A stretch of 64,000 nucleotides of DNA from Tetrahymena elliotti 4EA. Its lineage: Eukaryota > Ciliophora > Oligohymenophorea > Hymenostomatida > Tetrahymenidae. The notes under the pieces are model-generated. The model saw only the letters and a program-made list of their open reading frames with translations. It was not told where the DNA came from and made no database searches. A program made the translations under genes and the position numbers. Shown here piece after piece: positions 1 to 10,922 of this stretch. The stretch lies in the NCBI GenBank assembly GCA_000231825.2, contig JH720390.1, forward strand, positions 1-64,000, in the 5' to 3' direction. The stretch's first letter is position 1. The number at the start of each line of letters is the position of its first letter.

Positions 1-791
1 TATTCAGAAAAATATTTGAGAATTTTTTTTTGATATTTGGAAAAATCAAATATTTTTTTGAGGTAAATATTTGAATTTAATTATCAACAAATATATTATT
101 TATTTATTTAAATCAAGATTTTTCCTTCTAAGTCAGTATTATTGTATGCTTTAGTTTATTATTGATATACTTTACTATTTCCATTCATCAAATATTTTAA
201 TGCTTTAAAACTCAAATATTAAACGCAGTATTCCATAAAATTTCAAATATTAGATATAATGATTATTTAATTAATTAAAAACATCATTTTTTTCTTACAA
301 AATTTTTTGTGGTAAGGTAATGAAATAAATTGAATTTTTTTTTTAGTTTTATTTCATAGCTTAATTTTTTAATGTTTACAAATTTCATAGAAGCAACAAA
401 CTCACGAACTCTTCTGTTTTTACTCTACAGTATGAGAAAAGTAGTTCTATTGCCATCCATTTTTAGAAACAAAGAACCAAGATATTATTTTTTATAGTAT
501 TTTATCTATTTATTAAAATTTGTTTTATTTTTGTTAAATGAGCTTAACACCCACCAAACACAATTTTTTTAATTTTTTCTTAAATTTATTTTAATTTTAT
601 CAGATTTGTTTTAAAAAACATAGAGGAGTGATTTTAAAATGCTAGAAAATTTGAAGTTAAATTTTATTTATTTTTATTATTGAATAAAACATGTTGAATG
701 CTAAGATATTAAATTAAAACATTGATTAAGAGATTTGTAGAACTGAAGAACTATACATAAATTTTTTAAAAAGCAGATACAAATTATAAAA
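1..791. other. Intergenic, no gene seen
   Basis: AT-rich sequence with homopolymer runs and no frame that stays coding-like when TGA is the only stop. I see no tRNA or other RNA gene. It contains the 3' flank of the adenylate kinase gene. Confidence 0.6.
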
Positions 792-1556
792 TCAAATGTT
801 TTTAAGTAAAGGAGTAATTTCTTGAAGAAGACGGGGATAATCGTTAACACCCTTCTTAGCTTCGAAGTTATAAACTTTCTTTCTGTTTTCGAAGAGCTTG
901 AGGATGGGTAAAGTTTTTTATTCGTATTCAACCATACGGGCAGAAATGACTTCCTTAGAATCATCAGCTCTGATAACAATATCCTTAGAACCGCACTTGT
1001 CGCAAATACCTTCCTTCTTGGGGAGTAAAGGTTCCATTTCATAACCATCTCTGTGGATAGAGCAGTAGTTATAAGTAGCACCACAACCATTACAAACTCT
1101 TCTACCCATAAGCTTTTCTAATAAGACAGATTAGTTAAGAGTAAGGTTAACTACCAAGTGAATTGGTAAACGTTCTTAATCGTATCTATCTAATTGAGAT
1201 TAGGTACGAGGGAAACCGTCCAAAATAACACCGTTTTCGCTTTCCTTTTCTTTCAACTTTTCCTTGATGATGTTGACAACAATATCATCACCTACAAGCT
1301 TACCAGCTTCAACGATTTACTTAATTTCCTTGATGAGAGCAGGAGAGAAAGTGGAAGCAGCTTAACCCTTCAAAATCTTTCTGATTTCATCACCAGTGGA
1401 AATGTGGTTGAGCTTTAAATCCTTCTTTAAAAACTTAGCATAAGTACCTTTACCAACACCAGGAGCACCAAATAAGAATAAGAACTTTTAAGCAAAAGTG
1501 TACTTAGAGGTGTAGTTGAGTTGGGATAAAACCTTACTAGCTTTATTGGCAATCAT
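792..1556 (-). CDS. Adenylate kinase (zinc-lid type)
   Basis: Single exon of 254 codons on the minus strand, ATG at 1556 and TGA at 794-792; five or more in-frame TAA/TAG codons are read as Gln. It catalyses ATP + AMP = 2 ADP. The P-loop GAPGVGKGT is at residues 30-38, followed by the NMP-binding STGDEIR, the DGFPRT motif and the GRRVCNGC start of the LID. The LID carries two CxxC pairs (VCNGCG and CDKCG), the arrangement that binds structural zinc in long adenylate kinases, and RADD with a following RMVEY that supplies lid arginines. A ~25-residue N-terminal extension precedes the core; it is not clearly a mitochondrial presequence, so location (cytosol, mitochondrion or cilium) is open. Codon use is rich in C-ending codons, suggesting high expression. 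Confidence 0.93.
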
Positions 1557-2426
1557 CTTTTTTTATTAACCTAAAATTTAATTTTTTAATAATTTATTTA
1601 TTTATTATAATTAAAATGTTCAAGAAGTTTTCGGTTGACAACTAATTAAATCAATAAATTTTTATTTATTTCTAAAATCTTTATTCTGATTTTTTTCTTA
1701 CACAAAAATATCTATAATTTTTAGACAAAAAAAAGACTTTTTATAGATATTATGTGACTATGTAATAAATAACCTCATCTTTTTTAACGTGGTAAAAAAA
1801 AAATTACATAGTTTCTAGATGCTTTCTTTCTATTTGCTTAAAAACATAATTAAATAAATAATCCATTAATTTTTACAAAATTTTATTAACCCTTTATCAA
1901 AAAAAAACATTTTCAAAAGAAAAAATTTTATTATTCTGTGGTTCAATAATTGTATGGTTTCAGTCAATATGCTTTCTTTTTGCTTAAAAAATAATACATT
2001 AAATTACTGCATATGCATTAATTTAAGCTTTTCTTTTTTCTTAAATACAATAATTCATTCCTAAATTTTGGCTATACAAACTAATATCCATTCATTTTTT
2101 TAAAATATTTACAAATAATAATAACTAGATTAATACAATTTTGTTAATTGTTTATTTTTAATTTCAAATGAGTTTGTAATGAATTTGAAGCATAGTTAAA
2201 AAAAGATAGCTTTTAAGTATTGAAAAAAATGGTAATTAATCAATAAAGAATAAAGTGATAAAAATTCTAACAAAAAAACTTGATATTTAATGTTTTTAAA
2301 ATGAAAATTCATACTATTCTTTTATCTTTATAATAAAAAAATATAGATAGAATTATAAAATATTTCTAAAAATTACATTTTAATTTTTAATGCTTGATTC
2401 TAAAAATAAATTTATTAAGAAATTTT
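1557..2426. other. Intergenic between two minus-strand genes
   Basis: AT-rich, no coding-like frame or RNA gene recognised. It should contain the promoter of the adenylate kinase gene (right of 1556) and the 3' end of the propeller gene. Confidence 0.55.
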
Positions 2427-5400
2427 TCAATTCATAAATAATGAAAAAATATATTGAAACACTTTTTTTAAGTCTTCTACATTAAGTTGCCTAACTTCTT
2501 CTTTTGGTATTTAGTTTTAAAGATCTTAAATTATTTGGTTAAATTCTTATTTATTTAGACTTTCAAATAAATTTATATCAACAAATCTTTAAGAATTACC
2601 AAACTTTCTTGTTTTTCTCATTATATCAAGACTGTTCTTCTTTTATGAAAATTAGTTTGATTTTAGCTAACGTAAAATATTTTCTAAGATGAGGATATAG
2701 CTATTGTATTTTTCTACATCAAAGTTAAATAATAAGTCACAATAGACAACTTGATAAATACTACCTCCAATACCACAAATATACAAAATTGTTGATCTGT
2801 TAAGATTATGTAATTTTGGGAGTAATTTGTGGCTATCAAGATCTTACAGTTAATTTTTATCTTCCTGCTGATGGAAGTGCTTTTTTGCCTAAATATAACT
2901 GTGAAACTTAACTATTTATCCTGTCTCTCTTATATTCATTAAAGAAAAGTTATGCAAATTAAAATTGGCATCATGATAAACTTTTTAATCAGTTACTGAT
3001 CCAAATATTTCACCATATTTATCTAATCCTATCAGATTAGATTTATCAACAAAAATGCTTTCTTTCAAGGCACGTTAGTTAAACTCTGTTTTTTCAAGAT
3101 TCCATTGGAAAAAGTGCTTTCCTCCTTCAAATTTATTCTAAATATTATAAAGTAGAACACTATCTTTTAAATCACCAATTAAAATCAAGTTATTAATTGA
3201 ATCTAAACAGATAATTTATTTTTGCTATGGGAGAATCAACTAAGAAATTTTATTAAATTAGAATTTTTCTTCTTCTTGGGTGCTTTCAATTTATTTTTAG
3301 AGTTGGTAACAGAATATAACATTTTAGCCACAAATAAATAGCATATTTAGGACACTCATGTAGGTGATATCAGAAACAAAGTAAATATCTTATTGCTATT
3401 AATTTTAAAGTATAAATTAGTTGATTACTATTATTTTACTTATCCTTTTGCATTAATTTTAGTTCATATTTAATTTATTTTAAATCACTTTATTCTAAGA
3501 AAATTAAAGCTAAATTAAAAGAGCACCATGCTTTTCAGTTGCAATAAAGATGTATTAATCATGATCAGAGAGCATTACTTTTTTCATATTAGCTACTTTC
3601 ATCATAGGGTAAAGAGAAGGTAAATCATTAATAGTTTATAAAATGTAGCCATCCCTACTGACTATATAAATGCAGCCCATCTAATCAATGATGATAAATG
3701 AATCCAATTCTCTGTTAAAAATAATTCTCTTGAAAAAGTAAATATTCATTATCTACTTTTAAGAATTATTTATGTTGTTTAGTTATAATTTTTGTGAGAT
3801 AATTTTGTCATCTGTCTTAAGTGGGATTTAGATCTATTTAAATTCTGTTTTTTCTTATTATAAATTAGCTTATTGTCTAAAAGAAAAGCATTTGTCTTGT
3901 GAAATAAGTATGAACTTATCTTTTGCAAAAGGACACATTAAATTTATGATAGGATTATTTAGAAAATGTTTATTTCCATTTAAAACTAATTAGAGAGCTT
4001 CTCTGTTAGTGCTATATTGCTTATAAAAATAAACAGTATGGGAGGATTAAAGATAGATTTTATTATCAAATCTTAAAATTTTTGCTGAATCTCTTTCATC
4101 TAAATGTAATGTTTTAACTTTTTCTTCTTAGTCTTTGATATCTCTTGAGTAATCCAATTAAATAAGATCCTAAACAATTCCACCTCTAAAAGAAAATATT
4201 AAGCCTTGTGTCTCTTAATTATTATAAAACAAAACATCATTTAATACATTCAAAGAATAAAAGTGTTGAACTGTTTTCATATTGAGATTACTATTTTCTA
4301 ATAATATTTTTATAATTTTAATTGTTTCATTATAATATCCTACGACTAATAGTATTTCATCATTTTGTTTGTAGGTGTATAAAGTAGATATCTATTTATG
4401 CATGAAATTATTTACTTATTTACTATGAATATTCTAGTGAGGATTTTAACTGATATATTAATCTTATTTATCTGCTTAACCTTTTTCTTGAACTTAATTG
4501 AGTTAATCGTTTTAGTTTTAGATGATTTCACCCTCTTAAATAATAGAAGGAACTGCATACTGCTTGAAATTAATAAAATCTTGCTTGTATGCATAAACTT
4601 TATTTGATTGAGTTAAAACAAAAATCCATGAATTATCTAAAATAGTACTTTTAACTACCTATTCACTTTGCTTTTAATCATTCTAAATTGGTTATTCATT
4701 AATTATTTTCTTACTTTGTTCATCTAGAAGAATTATTTTAGAATTTAATACCATCAAAACTCTACCATTCTCTTAGAATGATATATTTTTTATGATTTCA
4801 TTTTTCTAAATTGGATCAATAAAAGAATTTATTAAACTAAGCTTGAAGTTTTAAATTCCTTCTAACTGCTAGACTTGCAAAACAAATGATTCATTTTATG
4901 AGGATAAATATATGTTAAATTACTTTTTATTGCTTTCTATGTCTTTTTAATTTACAAAAGAATGTTTAATTTAACTAGGAACATTTAAACTAACTAATTG
5001 CAAATCTTTTGCATCATATCCTTTGAAAACCTTTCTTAAATAATGTATAGCACCATTTATTATTGAATATATATTTCTGTTTCTATGATCTATGGCTGAA
5101 TTTATTACACTTGAAAAGGTAGGTTGAAAAGAAATAATGCTACAACTACTTTATTCTGCTTACACTAAGCATATGTTTTTATCTGAAACACTTATCCATT
5201 CACTATTCTATATATTGGGAGGTAGTGCATCAATTATTTCAAATTCGTTTTAGTCTGCATAGAATAGAGTCTTGAATCCTTATTTTTCTAGTTTTTTGTT
5301 AATAAAATTTGATTTAAACAAAATTGATAAAATATTTTTTACTTATTTCTTAAAGATTATCCTAAAAGCTGTCAAAATAAAAACACTTTCCATCATTGAG

Positions 5401-6352
5401 AAGGATATACTTGATCTGTTTAAACTCCTTAATACTCAATGGCTATATTTGCTTTCTGTCTTTTTAAAATAAATTTTTTAGCTAAGTACTTTCTTCTTTA
5501 TATCTAGTGGTTTCTCTATTAAGTTTTATATTAACAATTTATAAACTTGTAAGAATCAAAAAGTTTTAATGCCCTTGCTTATCAGTAAATATGACACAAT
5601 CAATAGGAACTTCTATTTATCTTTCTTAATTTTTTACATTTGGAACATGAATCATATCTTTTTTTTCCTATAATGATAAATCAGTGCTATTTAGTTTAAC
5701 ATGAACTATTCTTATTTTTAAAGATTCTGGAGAATCTAATTCTGAAGCAAGAATATTAAAGTTATCTATTTAAGTATTCTTTTCATCTGAAGCTAATATT
5801 TTATGAATATTATCATTTGGTAAACTAATTATGCTTCTTTGTATAAATATTCCATTTAAATATTCTAACACTAAAATATTCTTCATATATGCTCCTAACA
5901 TAATAACTTTTTACTTATCTCCTAATACACAGATGTGCTTTCCTAAATCATATTATAATATTATTATTTACTTTTTAATAATCTTAATATTTCATACCTA
6001 TTTAATGAATTGGAGGTTGCTTATCATTAACATGACTAAAACAAAAGTGAGCTAAAATCTAGAATTAATAATTTGCTTTATTATATCCTAACATTAATAA
6101 TGAATCTGCAATTGTAGTTAGGAGAATATAATCCTCATCTTTTTGATTTTTGTATATTTCTGCTGATTTAATAATGCAATTCACATCATATTTAGAGACT
6201 ATCTCAATATTTTTATTGATTACACTGTATAAATGAATGCTTGTATCATTTACACAAATGAAATCTCTTGAATTTGATGCTTGGCCACTAAAGCTTCCTT
6301 CAATGACTTTCTTGTAAAAAAGTGATTCTGCAATTTTTTTGAAACAATACAT
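2427..6352 (-). CDS. SF3B3/DDB1/CPSF160-family beta-propeller protein
   Basis: Three exons: 6352-5998, 5942-5343 and 5278-2427, with introns 5943-5997 and 5279-5342; frames join exactly to 1268 codons before TGA. The N-terminus (MYCFKK..., then VIEGSFSG and LLMLGYNKANY) matches the start of the first propeller in SF3B3 and DDB1, where an IHGNFSG-like strand precedes an ILEY strand. The C-terminus (FVDINLFESL, then VEDLKKVFQYI) matches the end of the CPSF_A domain. Length fits SF3B3 (~1200) and DDB1 (~1140). These proteins are scaffolds of U2 snRNP, CUL4 ubiquitin ligase or the polyadenylation complex; divergence is too great for me to choose, though the first 25 residues align best with SF3B3/Rse1. 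The start is the first Met after an upstream in-frame TGA. Confidence 0.8.
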
Positions 6353-7748
6353 CTACTTAATAAATATTTCTGCAAAAACAAATCTTATGATATCAGAATC
6401 TAAAAATCTTTGTGTGGAAATTTATTTAAATTTTCTTTAAAGTTTAAAATCATTAAGAAGATTTAATTAAAATTAGCATCATCATTAACAAAATCCTTAA
6501 ATTCTAAATATGCAACACATCAAACATTTAAGTTTTTTCTAGTAAAAAAAATATTTTTAAAGATTTTTTTAGGAATTAGGAAATGGTTTAGACTATTTAT
6601 TCACTTATACTTCTAATTTTCCATTTGTAGAATACTTCAAAGTTTTTTAATTAAAAATATTTATTTAGAACGGTTTAGAAAGAAAAAATTTTTCAATCTG
6701 TAAGGAATATTATCAGTCATTCAAATTTGAAATTCGATTTAATTGTAAAGAATAATGAATGAGAAACTAATTAAATAATCTCCCTATTAAATAAACTTTA
6801 ATGCATATATCATAAGATCAGTGTAACTTAAAAAAAATCTAAATTAATTAGTTTATATAATTAAAATGATAATTTTATTTAACTCATATGCTCAGGACTG
6901 TTTTTATTAATAGAAATGCTTTAAAAACTTTTAGTATAAAAATTGTTATGATATCCTAAAAATTAAAGCTTGGGCAAACATCTCTAATTATCTCTCTATA
7001 AAGATAACATAAATTTACTTTAATTAATTCTTAATATTCTATGATAATCATAATTTATTTTATTTTTACACATACTTTGAAAAAATAAATAAATATGCTT
7101 CAACTATTTCATATATTGTACAAATGTAAATTAAGGACCCTTTAGAAGAATTTAACAAAAACAAGTGATGAATCCTTACCAGTCACTATAATGATAATAC
7201 CCCACATGAGGCACACGAGGGGGATAAATAATATTTTAGATATATAAAATACGATTTTAAAGAAGAAGCAAAAATTTGTTAAAGATTTACTCAAAAAATA
7301 ATAGTGAGATAAATTTTATGTTTAATAATTTATTATTTTAAATTTTTAAATCAGCAAGAATAAAGTTGTAAAAAAATAAAAATTAAACTGTAAAGAAGAA
7401 TTGAAAAGAAGATGGTTGGTTACTTGTAAAAATGTGGTTTTGGTTAAGACTAAATCTTCTAATAAAATCGTACAAAAAGATTTTTTTTTTTTAGAGTTTA
7501 TCAAATAATAATAGATGATTTAAGAAAATTCGAAAGTAATTGAAGAATGTAATTTGAAAATTTTGGCAATTACTTGAATTAAAATGAAATACTATTTGTA
7601 TAAAAGAAAATAAATATTGATATTATTATTAAAATATCAATCAATTAATCTTGTTGTTAATAAGCTAGCTTACCTTAAAAATTAATAATTAAATATCAAC
7701 TAATATTTAATTAAGAATATAAAAAAAATAAAAATTAAAAAATAAATC
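6353..7748. other. Intergenic, contains a GC-rich island
   Basis: Mostly AT-rich spacer between divergent genes, so it should hold the promoters of both. Within it a short island at about 7140-7232 is far richer in GC than its surroundings and is listed separately. Confidence 0.5.
7142..7232. ncRNA. Candidate small ncRNA (GC-rich island)
   Basis: A ~90 bp island stands out of very AT-rich spacer. It has a 5-bp stem AGTGA/TCACT, a second pairing CCCC/GGGG around a 15-nt loop, and a GTGATGA heptamer that matches a box C consensus. I see no D box (CTGA) at the proper distance, and no tRNA, U-snRNA, SRP or telomerase RNA signature I recognise. In genomes this AT-rich, isolated GC islands outside genes are often structured RNA, but strand and class are unknown. 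Confidence 0.25.
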
Positions 7749-8549
7749 ATGTTGATTCCTCCTACTTTTGATTACTTGGAAGATACAATTTCTTTAGTTT
7801 GCTTAGTTGTTGTCATATTTTACAGCACCTTTTGCTGGATAAATAAATACATCCCTATTAACTATGGAAAGTAGCTTAAATCTTTCTTCAATTTTAACTT
7901 AGGTAAAATGTCTTGGTTCTTTTTAGAAGTTCCTAATTTGATAATTGCTGGATGGTTTTTGACTTAGGCTCCTGTAAATATAGTCAATTATATTATGATA
8001 TTGCCTTTTATTATTCACTATGTAAATAGAAGCATCATTTATCCTTTTACTTTGTAAAATAATACAAAGCCTATACCTATTGAAATATGTTTATTTGCTA
8101 CAAGCTTTACTACAAGCAATTCTTATCTCTAATCTAAGAGCATTCTCTTTGAAAAGGATAACCAATTTAGTGATTTATTTAAATGGAATGTAATTTTAGG
8201 ATATTTACTTTTTATTGTTGGCATGTATATTAACATTCAATCAGATAGATATCTTCAATCTCTTAAAAAAAAATTAAGCATTGCTAATACAAAAACTGGA
8301 GAGAAAAAGGATTATGTTATACCAAGAGAAGGCTTCTTTGTATATGTTTCTTAAGCAAATTATTTTGGAGAAATTGTTGAATGGGTTGGGTTTGCTGTAT
8401 TGTAAACTAATTCTTAAATGCCTTGGTTGTTCGCTATTTCCACCTTTTCTATTTTAACATCTAGAGCTTTAGAGTCACATAAATGGTATAAGAAAACATT
8501 TAAAGAATACCCTCCAGAGAGAAAGGCTGTCATTCCCTTTTTAATATGA
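7749..8549 (+). CDS. Steroid 5-alpha-reductase family protein
   Basis: Single exon, 266 residues, ATG 7749 and TGA 8547-8549. The protein is hydrophobic with about six membrane segments. The C-terminal third carries the family signature: IGMYIN-like helix ending in NIQSDRYL, then PREGFFVYVSQANYFGE, IVEWVGFA, and the end SHKWYKKTFKEYPPERKA followed by IPF. This is the NADPH-binding region of 3-oxo-5-alpha-steroid 4-dehydrogenases, including the Glu and the N-Y-x-GE-EW motif. Length matches animal and plant members (~260). The natural substrate in a ciliate is unknown; sterol or tetrahymanol-type lipids, or polyprenol, are possible. It likely sits in the ER membrane. Confidence 0.9.
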
Positions 8550-8943
8550 TTAAGTTGAAAAATAAAGATAGAATTTTTATGAAATCAACAATATTCCACT
8601 TTACAATTTAAATTTAATATTGAACAAACATGTTTTTTTTTTTATAATATTTAATTAAATTTCATATTCTCTTTATGTAACTCGTCTTCTGACTATTAAT
8701 TTTATTCAAAGATATTTTATTATTTCTCTTGGTTCTGTTTATTCCAAAAACGAATTAAAAAGAACTCAAAAATATTATTTATTTTCTCTAAAAATTGGAT
8801 TATTGATTCCAATTCGTATTGAAATATTCACATAAAGTCAATCAATATAATTCACTATTTTTTTATAGTTATTTAAACAATTTAATTAAGGTTAATAACC
8901 AAAACAAATTTTAATATTTTAGTTAATAGTTTAGATTAGTTTT
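8550..8943. other. Intergenic
   Basis: Short AT-rich spacer between two plus-strand genes; no gene or RNA seen. It should hold the promoter of the YIPF gene. Confidence 0.55.
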
Positions 8944-10504
8944 ATGGCTGATAAAAATTCAGTTTTCTATGCTGGAGGTGGTAATAACAACCCAAATAAT
9001 TAGCTTTAATAATCTCCATACAAGAATAATAATGTAAATAATCTTAATATCGTAGCTATATGCAATTTTAACAAATAATAAAGGTCCAAATATAGTAGTA
9101 GTTTGCACCAAGCAATAACTTGGAAATGAAGGGTGATTTGTAAAATTTGATGAATGGAATAGGAGAAGATGCCTAATAGAAGATTTAACAGCAACTAGCT
9201 CAACTAGTAATTAACAGAGTTTATAAGTAAGAAGATGATAAGAAAAAAAAGTAAGAGGAAGAATACAAAACAGAAGATGATTAGGAATCTTGCTCTACAC
9301 TTTTATTTAAGAGATGTTGCTTCTTTTTAGATATAGAGTAGATATTTAGTTCAAAAATCAAAAACTTTAAAATAAACTCATTTATTTGAAATAAATAATC
9401 TCTTTTTTGTATCAACAAAGCTTTTATAAGCCTTATTTTTAACATGTAACGACTTCTGCAGTGCTTAAAAGAATAGGATATTCACTGATTCCCTTTAAAG
9501 CTGACTTCTTTTCAGTAGCTGATAACACTCCTGACTTGTAAAAAATTTGTTTTTAGAATAGAAAAGCTATCAAAAATAAAGAAATAAAATTTAATTGTTT
9601 TAAAAAAATCTTTAGATATGGACCCTTGTGGATTTCTTTTACTCTTATTTTTGCTCTCACAGCAGCTGGAAATTTATCATTATATTTGTAATCGAATGTA
9701 AATAAATAGCTAAGCCAATCTTTCTATAAGAATATTAATTATTTTTAATAAAACTTAGAATCCTGAACACTTTGATTACAAATTTTCATTTGTATCTCTT
9801 GCTTTTAGCGTTGTAAGCTATTTCATGAGCAGTTTTATTTTAGTATAAAATTATTAACAGTTAATTTATATATAAAAAAGGTTTTCGGATATATCACTAT
9901 AGTTCCAATCTTTATAGCATTTATGATGAGACTCTTTGGAAGTCGTGAGACTTACTATTTATAGGTATTAAAAATTATCTATTTAAAATCAAATTAAATT
10001 CAAATTTAAAAAATTAACAGACAATCTGCATTTTTGGATATTCTCTTTTTGTTTTTATTCCAGTCTCTCTTCTCTGTACGATCCCAATAAATTTAGTTTA
10101 ATACTGCCTTTTCTTGTATGCTGCCTTCAATTCTACATTTTTCCTACTTAATAATTATTTAAGGTAATTTTTTAGAATATTTTTGAATTTCAAGGATTAA
10201 TCTTTTCACAATAAATTAAAGTAAACTGAATTAACTTAAAACTGAAGATGGCTAGACAGATAGAAAAAAAATTATTATTGGTTTGATTGCTGGTATATAA
10301 ATTTTATTTATGTTTTTGTATAAATACTACTTCTTTTAGAGAATCTATGGCTCTGCTAGCAATTTGTTAGGCGAAGAACAAGACTTCCCAGATTAGCTCA
10401 ATTAGGATTAAGATATTTTCCATAATCACAAATATAATGTGACATTAGATCATGATAAACTCTACAAACAAATTCCTGTTTCTGGAAAGCATCTTTTAAT
10501 TTGA
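8944..10504 (+). CDS. YIPF1/2-type Yip1-domain membrane protein
   Basis: Eight exons: 8944-9033, 9084-9337, 9421-9537, 9616-9697, 9759-9842, 9881-9964, 10021-10163, 10195-10504; phases agree throughout, giving 387 residues. The N-terminal ~110 residues are polar and Gln/Asn-rich with a short acidic/Lys stretch. The Yip1 domain begins at FYKPYF, then PFKADFF, DLYGPLWIS, five membrane segments (GNLSLYL, SLAFSVVSYFM, VFGYITIVPIF, CIFGYSLFVFIPVSLL, and the last near IIIGLIAG). The DLYGPFWI-type motif is diagnostic of the Yip1 family; the FYxPYF prelude points to the YIPF1/2/6 group. These proteins cycle between ER and Golgi and bind Rab GTPases. The intron 10164-10194 is only 31 nt. A C-terminal cytosolic tail of ~60 residues is longer than usual. 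Confidence 0.88.
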
Positions 10505-10922
10505 TTATTAAAATATATTAAATTTATATTACAAACATAAATAAATTTTTGTGGTAAATATCAAATTATAAATTGGCAAAAATTGATTTGCTTTTTTGAA
10601 TTATGTTCTATTTTTACTTTTATTTGTTTGTCTGTTTAATAGATAAATAAGCATCTGTTATAGTGTTAAAGATTAAAGTTTTTATATTTCTTTTATTTTT
10701 TCATTAAATAATATCTTTAAAAATAAATGGTAAAATTTACTAAATCTATTTACATACATGCATACCAATAACTTTTTATCATTAAATTTTTTGTATTATT
10801 AAATATTCGGTATTTAATTAAATAATATCAAAATAAGTGTTATAAGATAAGAAACTATCCACTCAACCAACAGCTATCTATCTTAAATACAACATTTGTT
10901 ATCAAAAATTTTGTTTTGAAAA
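10505..10922. other. Intergenic
   Basis: AT-rich spacer between two plus-strand genes; nothing recognised. Confidence 0.55.

Noticed and set aside
701..1090. 129-codon open frame opposite adenylate kinase
   Set aside because: It is the antisense shadow of a well-supported adenylate kinase gene and has no recognisable motifs.
4398..4607. Overlapping open frames on both strands within 4.4-4.6 kb
   Set aside because: Both lie inside exon 3 of the propeller gene in other frames; the gene's own frame is open for 2.85 kb.
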